Shown: positions 40,870 to 48,600 of the stretch, piece by piece
How the letters are laid out: the number at the start of each line of letters is the position of its first letter
How positions within the stretch are numbered: position 1 is the first letter of the stretch
Source: Anaerostipes sp.
GTDB taxonomy: Bacteria > Bacillota > Clostridia > Lachnospirales > Lachnospiraceae
Assembly (NCBI GenBank): GCA_028704435.1
Contig: JAQWFL010000008.1
Span: 1-64,000, forward strand
Direction of reading: 5' to 3'
DNA length: 64,000 nt
The notes under the pieces: model-generated
Told to the model about the DNA's origin: nothing
The model's database searches: none
Seen by the model: the letters and a program-made list of their open reading frames with translations, nothing else
Position numbers and translations under genes: made by a program

Positions 40870-42822
40870 CTAATTTTCTACTTCAATCTTACGAATCTCT
40901 TTTGTTCTGATTTCCTTACAAATATCATCGATAAATTGATCTATGGTCTTTTGTCCTTCATCTCCTAAGAAACGACTTCGAACAGATACTTTCTTTTCTT
41001 CTTCTTCCTTTGCACCAACAACAAGCATATATGGAAGTTTATCAAGACGAGCCTCCCGAATCTTCTTCCCAATCTTTTCTGCACGCTGATCTACAGTACA
41101 CTTAATTCCATTTTCTTTTAATTTTGCTTCAACTTCCTCTGCATAATCATGGAATTTTTCAGAAATTGGAAGTACACGTACTTGTTCTGGGCATAGCCAT
41201 GTTGGGAACTTTCCTTCGTACTTTTCGATTAACCATGCAAGTGTTCTTTCATAACATCCAATAGAAGTTCTATGGATAATATATGGACGTTTCTTTTCTC
41301 CATCTTTATCTACAAAAGTCATATCAAAACGCTCTGCTAAGAACATATCTAATTGAATGGTAATCATTGTATCTTCTTTTCCATAGACATTCTTTGCCTG
41401 AATATCAAGTTTTGGTCCGTAGAATGCAGCTTCTCCTGTTACTTCAGTATATTTAATTCCAATATGATTTAGAATCTGACGCATCTTGTCTTCAACTTCA
41501 TCCCACATCTCTCTTGTTCCCATATATTTTCCCATATTATCTGGATCTGCAAGAGATAATTCATAAGTTACATCTTCTTCTACCCCAAGAGTTGTCAAAC
41601 AGTATTTTGCTAAATCAACACATCCTCTAAACTCTTCTTCTGCCTGCTCTGGAGTTACAATCAAATGTCCCTCTGAAATTGTAAACTGACGTACTCGAGT
41701 TAAACCATGCATCTCTCCTGATTCTTCGTTTCTAAACAAAGTAGAAGTCTCACCATAGCGACATGGAAGATCACGATAACTCTTTTGGCTTTGTTTATAA
41801 ACATAATATTGGAATGGACATGTCATTGGACGAAGTGCAAATACTTCATCATCCTGCTCTTCATCTCCTAATACAAACATTCCCTCTTTGTAGTGATCCC
41901 AGTGATCAGAAATTACATACAAATCCTTCTTTGCCATCAATGGAGTCTTTGTTCTCATGTATCCACGGCGTTCTTCCTCATCTTCAATCCAGCGCTGTAA
42001 TGTTTGCACCATCATGGCTCCTTTTGGCATCAAAAGAGGAAGTCCCTGACCAATAACATCGACTGTTGTGAATAATTCCATATCACGCCCTAGTTTATTA
42101 TGATCTTTTTCTTTCATTGCTGCTAATTCTTCTAATCTGGCTGTTAAATCAGCTTTCTTTGTAAATGCTGTTCCATAAATACGAGTTAGCATTTTATTTT
42201 TTTCATCTCCCCGCCAGTATGCACCAGATGACGAAGTTAATGCAAATGCTTTGACTGTTTTTGTGCTCATTAAGTGTGGTCCTGCACAAAGGTCCGTAAA
42301 ATCACCCTGTTTATAGAATGAAATCGTTTCTCCTTCCGGAAGGTCTTCAATTAATTCTACTTTATAAGGTTCATCCTTTTCTTTCATCAATGCAATGGCC
42401 TCTTCTCTTGGAAGTTCAAAATACTCAATTGGATGATTCTCTTTGACAACCTTCTTCATCTCTTTTTCAATGGCATCTAATTCTTCACGTCCTAAAGGTT
42501 CCATATCAAAGTCATAATAGAACCCATCTTCAATGGCTGGCCCAATGGCACATTTAGCTTCTGGATATAAACGTTTCACTGCCTGTGCTAAGATATGTGA
42601 TGCCGTATGGCGAAAAGCTAATTTCCCTTCTTTGCTGTCAAAAGTTAATAAATTCAAGGTACAGTCACCATCTAATATCTTTCTCAAGTCAACAACTTCT
42701 CCATTGACTTCCCCAGCACAACAGGCTCTTGCAAGGCCTTCACTGATATCCTTTGCAATATCAAGAACTGACATAGCACCTTCATATTCTTTTACTGATC
42801 CATCTTTTAATGTAATTTTCAT
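40870..42822 (-). CDS. thrS: Threonyl-tRNA synthetase
   Basis: 650 residues from the ATG at 42822 (MKITLKDGSVKEYEG), with AAGGAGG before it. Upstream in-frame codons lie inside the T-box terminator and are not coding. Domains: TGS (~1-65), editing domain with HTASHILAQA, class II catalytic core (KTPLMAKKDLYVISDHWDHYKEGMF, MTCPFQYYVYKQ, GLTRVRQFTISEGH) and anticodon-binding domain (VRVLPISEKFHDYAEEV). It charges tRNA-Thr. Expression is controlled by the Thr-specific T-box leader upstream. Confidence 0.97.
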   Translation of the reverse strand: MKITLKDGSVKEYEGAMSVLDIAKDISEGLARACCAGEVNGEVVDLRKILDGDCTLNLLTFDSKEGKLAFRHTASHILAQAVKRLYPEAKCAIGPAIEDGFYYDFDMEPLGREELDAIEKEMKKVVKENHPIEYFELPREEAIALMKEKDEPYKVELIEDLPEGETISFYKQGDFTDLCAGPHLMSTKTVKAFALTSSSGAYWRGDEKNKMLTRIYGTAFTKKADLTARLEELAAMKEKDHNKLGRDMELFTTVDVIGQGLPLLMPKGAMMVQTLQRWIEDEEERRGYMRTKTPLMAKKDLYVISDHWDHYKEGMFVLGDEEQDDEVFALRPMTCPFQYYVYKQSQKSYRDLPCRYGETSTLFRNEESGEMHGLTRVRQFTISEGHLIVTPEQAEEEFRGCVDLAKYCLTTLGVEEDVTYELSLADPDNMGKYMGTREMWDEVEDKMRQILNHIGIKYTEVTGEAAFYGPKLDIQAKNVYGKEDTMITIQLDMFLAERFDMTFVDKDGEKKRPYIIHRTSIGCYERTLAWLIEKYEGKFPTWLCPEQVRVLPISEKFHDYAEEVEAKLKENGIKCTVDQRAEKIGKKIREARLDKLPYMLVVGAKEEEEKKVSVRSRFLGDEGQKTIDQFIDDICKEIRTKEIRKIEVEN

Positions 42823-42841
42823 AATTTCCTCCTTATAAAAC

Positions 42842-43065
42842 AAAAATCCCAAGTTGTATCTATCGATACAACTTGGGACGAATATACTCGCGGTTCCACC
42901 CAAATTACCAGAAACTCTGGTCACTTGATTCACATATAACGGTGTTCACCGGATTGGTTTACAATCACTCAGAGGTGGTCTTCGTCTACCTTCCATCTAA
43001 AATGCTCTCAGCCAATGCATCTCTCTCTGAAGAATTCTAGTAGATTACTCTTCTCTTCAACGTTT
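42842..43065 (-). promoter_or_regulatory. T-box riboswitch (Thr) of thrS
   Basis: RNA runs from ~43070 down. Stem I contains GAAGACCACCTCTGAG, with the specifier codon ACC (Thr) at 42979-42977. The T-box sequence TGGAACCGCG lies at 42898-42889, followed by the terminator hairpin CCCAAGTTGTATC/GATACAACTTGGG ending in a U-run near 42845. Uncharged tRNA-Thr should stabilise the antiterminator and turn thrS on. Confidence 0.93.
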
Positions 43066-43081
43066 TCTTATCTAGTTATGA

Positions 43082-43110
43082 ATTATAACATGGGCAAAAA
43101 TGAAATGCAA
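43082..43110 (-). promoter_or_regulatory. thrS promoter
   Basis: Minus strand TTGCAT (43110-43105), 17 bases, TATAAT (43087-43082), just before the T-box leader. Confidence 0.75.
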
Positions 43111-43118
43111 GTATCCTT

Positions 43119-44519
43119 CTACCAAATTCCTCTACTCTTTCGGACTTGGTAATAAAGGCTATTGTCCATTGCCATAACTTTTTCAATGGGAACTGCTTTC
43201 CATATAGGTATTTTCATTTTAAATTTAATCCATATAATTGAATAAATGCCAAGCCCCAAAACTGTAAGTAACGTAATCATCCAAATCATCATTCTTTCGT
43301 GAGGATCTGTAGAAATATTTATAATCATATAAGCTGTACCAATACTTCCAATCAATGGTAATATGGATCCTCCTGGAACTTTAAAGCTTCTTGGTGCGTT
43401 GGGTAGCTTTCTTCTTAGAATTAACACATCAATATGTGCGAAAATATATGTAATCATCCATAATACTGATCCTACCAGAATTAAAAACTCAATGGTATTG
43501 GAAGATCCATCACTAATATACGCAAAAATAAACATAGAAATTGATATTAAAATAACTCCGATATAAGGCACCTTTCTCTTATTTGTCTTTGCAAAAATTT
43601 GTGGAAGCATATTCATTTTTGCCATTCCCTGACTAATATGTGCTAAACCATTAATTCCTGAATTTTGTGTACTAATTACAGCCAGCGCCGCAACAAACGC
43701 CATCCATATTTTGCCATATTTCCCCAATAGTAATTGTCCATACAACATGTGTGGTGCAGCTGAATTTGCAAGGTCACTCCATGGCGTATAATGGTAAAAT
43801 CCAAGAACCATAATTGATTGCATAATTAAAATAACAATTAATCCTAAAGCCATTCCTAATGGCACATTTTTTTTTGCATTTTTTACTTCACTTGATATAG
43901 GAATCGCAAATTCTGCTCCAATAAATAGCCAAAATGCAACTGCTGTCATAGACAGTACTTCCGATGGTTTGACAGACATATTAGCTGCCTGCACCACAAC
44001 ATGCCCTGTTCCCAATTTAAATGCACCTATAAGTCCCATAACCACCATAGAACCAACTAATAAAAGTGCAACTAAATCCTGTATTTTGGCAAACATATCA
44101 ACACCGTAAAGATTTGTTGCCATTACAATAATCATCATAATTGCAGTATATACTATACTTGGAATCGGCAATGGAATTACTTGTGACATAGCGTAGGCAA
44201 AAATAGAGGCTTCTACGCCAGCAGATAAGATATTACAAATTAAATATCCACCAACCATAGATACAAGTGTTGGCATTGGTCCCATACACGCAAGTGTATA
44301 TTGTGCCAATCCTCCCGTAATATTTGGCATTAACCCATTTAATTCAGATAGGGATGCAATGGTCGTAAGATTTAGCAAACATGCAACAACCATGGCACCA
44401 ATAAACACAATTCCAACTTCTCCAGATCCCTGACCTAAAGAAACCAAACAACTTATTGCAATTACAAGTCCTACAGAAGTAGAAATAACACTTCCAAGAC
44501 CTAATTTTTTCTCATTCAT
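43119..44519 (-). CDS. APC-superfamily amino-acid/amine permease
   Basis: 466 residues with twelve to thirteen membrane helices. The first segment carries an APC-type start (LGLGSVISTSVGLVIAISCLVSLGQGSGEVG), with SELNGLMPNITGGLAQYTLACMGP in TM2-3 and AFWLFIGAEFAIPISSEVKNAKKNVPLG in TM6, similar to amino acid/polyamine/organocation permeases. Substrate unknown. It starts 9 bp after the PII gene and shares its RBS region, so the two are co-translated. Together with the ornithine-cyclodeaminase-like enzyme upstream, amino-acid or diamine transport is plausible. Confidence 0.85.
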   Translation of the reverse strand: MNEKKLGLGSVISTSVGLVIAISCLVSLGQGSGEVGIVFIGAMVVACLLNLTTIASLSELNGLMPNITGGLAQYTLACMGPMPTLVSMVGGYLICNILSAGVEASIFAYAMSQVIPLPIPSIVYTAIMMIIVMATNLYGVDMFAKIQDLVALLLVGSMVVMGLIGAFKLGTGHVVVQAANMSVKPSEVLSMTAVAFWLFIGAEFAIPISSEVKNAKKNVPLGMALGLIVILIMQSIMVLGFYHYTPWSDLANSAAPHMLYGQLLLGKYGKIWMAFVAALAVISTQNSGINGLAHISQGMAKMNMLPQIFAKTNKRKVPYIGVILISISMFIFAYISDGSSNTIEFLILVGSVLWMITYIFAHIDVLILRRKLPNAPRSFKVPGGSILPLIGSIGTAYMIINISTDPHERMMIWMITLLTVLGLGIYSIIWIKFKMKIPIWKAVPIEKVMAMDNSLYYQVRKSRGIW

Positions 44520-44528
44520 ATTGGCCTC

Positions 44529-44882
44529 CTAGAGTGCTTCTAAACCTTCATCTCCTGTACGTACTTTCACCACATTGCTAAGAGAATAAACAAAAATCTT
44601 TCCATCTCCAATATGTCCTGTGTAAAGCACTTGTTTGACAGTATCAATAATTTCACGTACATCTTTTGTCTCAACAACAAGACTGATTTGTTGTTTTGGA
44701 AGAAGCATAAAATCTTCAATTTCTTCTTCTAATTCAAATTCCCTTGTACCCTTTTGAATTCCACATCCTAACACCTGAGTTACCGTCATTCCTCGAACAC
44801 CTAATCTAGCAAGCTCCTTTTGAAGTTTTGTAAATTTTGTCATATTTGTGATAATTTCGATTTTTGATAATTCTTCCTTCAT
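44529..44882 (-). CDS. PII-family signalling protein without the uridylylation tyrosine
   Basis: 117 residues from the ATG at 44882 (MKEELSKIEIITN), which has GGAG 7 bases upstream. PII features: the beta-strand start, LGVRGMTVTQVLGCGIQKG leading into the T-loop, LLPKQQISLVV, the B-loop TGHIGDGKIFV (~88-98) and the C-terminal VKVRTGDEGLEAL. The T-loop (EFELEEEIEDF) lacks the tyrosine modified by GlnD, and its charge is very acidic, so regulation must be by nucleotides or 2-oxoglutarate rather than uridylylation. It overlaps the AraC gene by 4 bp and precedes the APC permease, its likely partner. Confidence 0.88.
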   Translation of the reverse strand: MKEELSKIEIITNMTKFTKLQKELARLGVRGMTVTQVLGCGIQKGTREFELEEEIEDFMLLPKQQISLVVETKDVREIIDTVKQVLYTGHIGDGKIFVYSLSNVVKVRTGDEGLEAL

Positions 44883-45679
44883 ATTATGTCTCCTTTTTCT
44901 TTTGCCTTTTTTTGTTGTAAACATTTCTTGTACAATTCCGGTGTCATCCCCATATATTGCTTAAATTCTTTTAACATATGTGATTGATCATAATAGCCAC
45001 TTTCTTGTGCCAACTCATAAATTGAGAGGTCCCTGTTCAACGACATTCTTTCCAATACGTTTTGAAAACGAATAATCTTCTCAAATATTTTTGGACTGAT
45101 TCCATGAAGTTCATGAAAAATTCTTCTCACATAACATTGGGAATATCCAGTTTCTTTTGAAATTGTTTTAATTGATACAGTTCCTTTTGTTTCATAAATT
45201 CGTTTTCGAATATAAAGTTCAATACTTCGTTTAGAATTTGTATGTAAACAACTTTGCTTCAAAAAGATCTGATGCATCAACGTGGCTCTTTCTCTCATAT
45301 CCTTAGCTTTGTATAATTCATCCTCTAAATTGACTCCATAACAATCTACAGGCAGCTCAATATCTGTATTTACAATATCTTCAATGGATACGTTTTTAGG
45401 GAGAATCTCCTGTCCTGGTAAAAAGCGTACTCCAAAATATGTGGAATTTTCTTCAAAGGGCCAATACTTTAGTTTCAATACCGTACCACCTAAATAACAC
45501 TTCACACCATTTTTTGAAATAGCATACATCAAATCAACGCAACCATCTGGAACTGCATTAATTATCTTTGTATTTTCTTTCTCCTTGAATTCATAATATT
45601 CACAGATATTAGAGTTACTAACATTTATATTTTGATAATCTAATGTATAATTTTGTACGTAGGGCTGCATGATCTTCAT
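44879..45679 (-). CDS. AraC-family regulator
   Basis: 266 residues. The N-terminal half (ICEYYEFKEKENTKIINAVPDGCVDLMYAI) is a DUF6597-like sensor of the kind that recognises hydrophobic or amino-acid ligands; the C-terminal ~100 residues hold two helix-turn-helix motifs (VSIKTISKETGYSQCYVRRIFHE; LSIYELAQESGYYDQSHMLKEFKQYMG). It lies 31 bp after the ornithine-cyclodeaminase-like gene and overlaps the PII start, so it is inside the operon it presumably controls. Confidence 0.88.
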   Translation of the reverse strand: MKIMQPYVQNYTLDYQNINVSNSNICEYYEFKEKENTKIINAVPDGCVDLMYAISKNGVKCYLGGTVLKLKYWPFEENSTYFGVRFLPGQEILPKNVSIEDIVNTDIELPVDCYGVNLEDELYKAKDMRERATLMHQIFLKQSCLHTNSKRSIELYIRKRIYETKGTVSIKTISKETGYSQCYVRRIFHELHGISPKIFEKIIRFQNVLERMSLNRDLSIYELAQESGYYDQSHMLKEFKQYMGMTPELYKKCLQQKKAKEKGDII

Positions 45680-45710
45680 AGACCAACCTTTCCAAACAAG
45701 TCACCAATTT

Positions 45711-46844
45711 TTATAACATATCTGGTTTTTCCCAAAGAGGAAGTGTCATACCAATCCCCATCTTTTTTGCATTTTTATAAACTTCATGTCCCCATGCAAT
45801 ATCTTCTACCGGCATGCCTCCAACAGAATAAATGATAATCTCATCTTCATTTTTGCGACCTGTTTTTTTTCCTATAATAATATCCGAGATATCAATAATG
45901 TCTTCTCGTTTTACCATTCCTTCATGGATTAAATCTGTAAATAAAGATCCAACAATTCCAACTTTTTCATAGGTTGGATATGGATATTCTTCTTCCCAAG
46001 CTTCATAAAGTCCAAAATTGTCCACTACCATTTTTGCACGCTTTGCAACAAATTCATTGCTATCAAAATTTGCAGCAGACGGCATAGAAATAAATGCTCC
46101 TTTTTTGATCCATTCCTCTTTAATCACTGGAAATGTTGAAATGTCATTTAAAACAGTTGTTGTAAAGCTGATAATATCACTATCTCTTACTGCTTCTTCT
46201 TCACTTTTACAAACGATAATATGTTTTACTTGTGGATACTCTCTTTCAATATATACTTTAAAATCATTGATAGACTTTTCTCCTCTTCCCTTGATTTTAA
46301 CAGTGTCAATCATAGGACAAACTGCCATAAAGGATGCAAGACTTGTTTTTCCCATAACCCCTGGTCCAATAATGGATACAACTTTAGAATCTTTTTTTGC
46401 CAAATATTTTGCTCCAACTCCAGGAATTCCACCTGTACGATATGAGCTTAGAAGATTGGCTGACATAAGTGCAAGAGGTGCTCCTGTATCTTTATCATTT
46501 AACATCATCATTAAAATGGAACGAGGAAGTCCTTTTTTCTTGTTTTCAATGTTTGAACCATACCATTTCATTCCCGCCATTTGATGATTTCCTCCAAGAT
46601 ACGCTGGCATAGCCATAAATCTTCGATCTGGTCCATTCTTTGGCATTCCTGGAAATTTAGGTTTGTCTGGAAACAAAACCATACATCCGTGAGAATTATG
46701 ATTTTCCCCTCCCATCATATAATCACCCTTGTTCAATGTAACTAATAAATCCTCCATAACATTTACACATTTTCCCATATCTTTTACTCCTGCTTTGATC
46801 ATATCAGGTTCTGAAAGATATAAAAAATCAATTTTAGCATCCAT
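45711..46844 (-). CDS. Ornithine cyclodeaminase/mu-crystallin family protein
   Basis: 377 residues. The NAD-binding Rossmann segment is VVSIIGPGVMGKTSLASFMA (~150-170), preceded by KWYGSNIENKKKGLPRSILMMMLNDKDTGAPLALM, which is close to ornithine cyclodeaminases. That family converts ornithine to proline plus ammonia or reduces cyclic imino acids. Close relatives in gut Clostridia are, as I recall, often labelled tyramine oxidase subunit B, without strong evidence. RBS AAGGAGGAAAAT. First gene of the cluster with AraC, PII and APC permease; the leader contains a terminator (46876-46912). Confidence 0.85.
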   Translation of the reverse strand: MDAKIDFLYLSEPDMIKAGVKDMGKCVNVMEDLLVTLNKGDYMMGGENHNSHGCMVLFPDKPKFPGMPKNGPDRRFMAMPAYLGGNHQMAGMKWYGSNIENKKKGLPRSILMMMLNDKDTGAPLALMSANLLSSYRTGGIPGVGAKYLAKKDSKVVSIIGPGVMGKTSLASFMAVCPMIDTVKIKGRGEKSINDFKVYIEREYPQVKHIIVCKSEEEAVRDSDIISFTTTVLNDISTFPVIKEEWIKKGAFISMPSAANFDSNEFVAKRAKMVVDNFGLYEAWEEEYPYPTYEKVGIVGSLFTDLIHEGMVKREDIIDISDIIIGKKTGRKNEDEIIIYSVGGMPVEDIAWGHEVYKNAKKMGIGMTLPLWEKPDML

Positions 46845-46875
46845 ATTTTCCTCCTTTTGCTTATTGAAAAAGAAA

Positions 46876-46912
46876 ACAAAGGCGTCAAATGTTCACCATT
46901 TGACGCCTTTGT
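46876..46912 (-). terminator. Strong terminator 32 bp upstream of the cyclodeaminase gene, possible attenuator
   Basis: A perfect 16-bp inverted repeat (46876-46891, 46897-46912; loop TTCAC) followed on the minus strand by TTTTCTTTTTC. There is no room and no -10 box between it and the start codon at 46844, while a TATAAT (46983-46978) lies upstream. A transcript starting there would meet this terminator before the gene, so conditional read-through is likely. Confidence 0.7.
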
Positions 46913-47048
46913 CCTCTTTAAAATACCATAATTTTCAATGTAATTCAACACTTTTATGTGTTTGTTTTACTTTCTTGATTATATAATATGACAAAATATA
47001 AGGATAGTAAAAAACGATACTTATGTCATTTATATTTGAATGCTCTTA

Positions 47049-48581
47049 TTAAATAGACTCTGTCTCTATAACATAACTGGCTTCATTTCCAAGTTCCTTT
47101 TGATTATCTTTATATTGAATTTCTGCCTTTTGAAGTGCTTTAAAGTTCTTTAATAATTGTGTCAGTTCATTCTGTGAAAGGTCTTCTATTTTGTTGATTC
47201 CTTCTTGATCAAAGGTTCTCACTCCTTTGGATAACTGGCTAGTTCCACCAACCAATGTTTTAATTCCTTGGGTCATTGACTTGTTATTTTTTGTAAGATT
47301 CCTTGTCCCTTTGTCAATGGCATTGATTCCCTTGGTCAATTGGGTCATACCTTTTGACATCTTAGATATTTTTGACAAAAATGAAGATAAAATCTTCATT
47401 TGCTTTCCTATATCTTCTAGAAGTTTTACATTCTCTGATGCATTACTTTCTATATCGTCTAAAGTGATTTTGATTCCATGAAAATCAATTTTCCCTTGGA
47501 GTTTTTTCTTTTGCTCTTCATCTATGGTTCCCTCTGCCACTGCCTGCTCTAATCCCTCGTTGAATTCCTCTACTGCCTGATTTTTTGCCTGGATTTGTGC
47601 ACTTCTCTCCACAATTGTAATTTGACCTTCTAGTTTTATAAAGTTTGTTCCTAAGGTCTTTGCATCCTGTGCAAGAGTTTTTGATGCTTCTTTTACCAAT
47701 TCCATTTCTGAATCATCACTTATAGACAGGGACTTTAATGACTGATTCAGACTATGTATCCCCTCTTTTATTTTTTCCACTCCGTTCGTATAGGCTTTTA
47801 CTCCCTTTTGATATGCTTTTATCCCAGAAAGCAATTGGGCTGACCCATCCACCAAATTATCTGATGCATCTCCCATTTTATTTACATTCTCTAACATCTG
47901 ATCCACATCATCAAAGCTGTTACTATCTAAATCACTCAACCCCATGGAACCCACAATATTTGCGGTAAAAGACAGTTCAAAATCCTTTGCCTCTGCCGTA
48001 ATCTCCACATAATCTGGCAAATCAATATCTTGAGTAACCTTGTAATTTGCCAATTTTAATGATTTTTTTAAATCTGGAAATGCCATTCCCACGGCAATAC
48101 TCTGTTCCTCATCTTTCATGATTTTTCCATTGGATACTTTAATATTGGAAAATGTATCTGTCGGCATAACTACAGTGGAAATCATCATAAACGGTACTGG
48201 CATAGACATTTGCTTTTCATCTACTGTCACTAGCTCTTTTCTTAGATTCTTATAATCAAATCGAATCTTTATTTTACCTGACTTTCCCGAAATATCTTTG
48301 GCTGAAATCTTTTTATTATTCAAAAAATACGTTATTTTCACAGAAATTGGTACATCACTTCCTGTATCCTCTTCTTTTAGTTTTCCATTGGCATCTGCTT
48401 TAAGGTAGACAACACCATTTGTTTCTTTCTTTGACACAGTTTTTGTCACTCTGTTTTTTTTCTGACTTTTGGTACTCACTGTTTTATTGCTTTTAAAAGA
48501 TTTTTTCATAGAGAAAACTGTGGCCACACCCCCTATGCAGCAAAGACAAAGCACAAGCTTTATGAATTTTTTCTTTTTCAT
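47049..48581 (-). CDS. Secreted or anchored YhgE/Pip-like protein with coiled-coil
   Basis: 510 residues. A lysine-rich start and a hydrophobic segment (FIKLVLCLCCIGGVATVF) act as signal/anchor. The N-terminal third is a beta-rich domain; from ~240 onward there are heptad-like repeats with the YhgE/Pip spacing L..G...L..G (DNLVDGSAQLLSGIKAYQKG; MTQLTKGINAIDKGTRNLTK; SMTQGIKTLVGGTSQLSKG). Full YhgE proteins carry additional TM segments that are absent here. Encoded 20 bp after the FtsX-type permease, it probably forms the extracellular part of that ABC system. Confidence 0.7.
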   Translation of the reverse strand: MKKKKFIKLVLCLCCIGGVATVFSMKKSFKSNKTVSTKSQKKNRVTKTVSKKETNGVVYLKADANGKLKEEDTGSDVPISVKITYFLNNKKISAKDISGKSGKIKIRFDYKNLRKELVTVDEKQMSMPVPFMMISTVVMPTDTFSNIKVSNGKIMKDEEQSIAVGMAFPDLKKSLKLANYKVTQDIDLPDYVEITAEAKDFELSFTANIVGSMGLSDLDSNSFDDVDQMLENVNKMGDASDNLVDGSAQLLSGIKAYQKGVKAYTNGVEKIKEGIHSLNQSLKSLSISDDSEMELVKEASKTLAQDAKTLGTNFIKLEGQITIVERSAQIQAKNQAVEEFNEGLEQAVAEGTIDEEQKKKLQGKIDFHGIKITLDDIESNASENVKLLEDIGKQMKILSSFLSKISKMSKGMTQLTKGINAIDKGTRNLTKNNKSMTQGIKTLVGGTSQLSKGVRTFDQEGINKIEDLSQNELTQLLKNFKALQKAEIQYKDNQKELGNEASYVIETESI

Positions 48582-48600
48582 ATTTCCAATCCTATCCTTT

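Noticed and set aside
42823-42933. N-terminal extension of threonyl-tRNA synthetase
   Set aside because: The in-frame upstream codons lie in the T-box antiterminator and terminator; the RBS and family start are at 42822.
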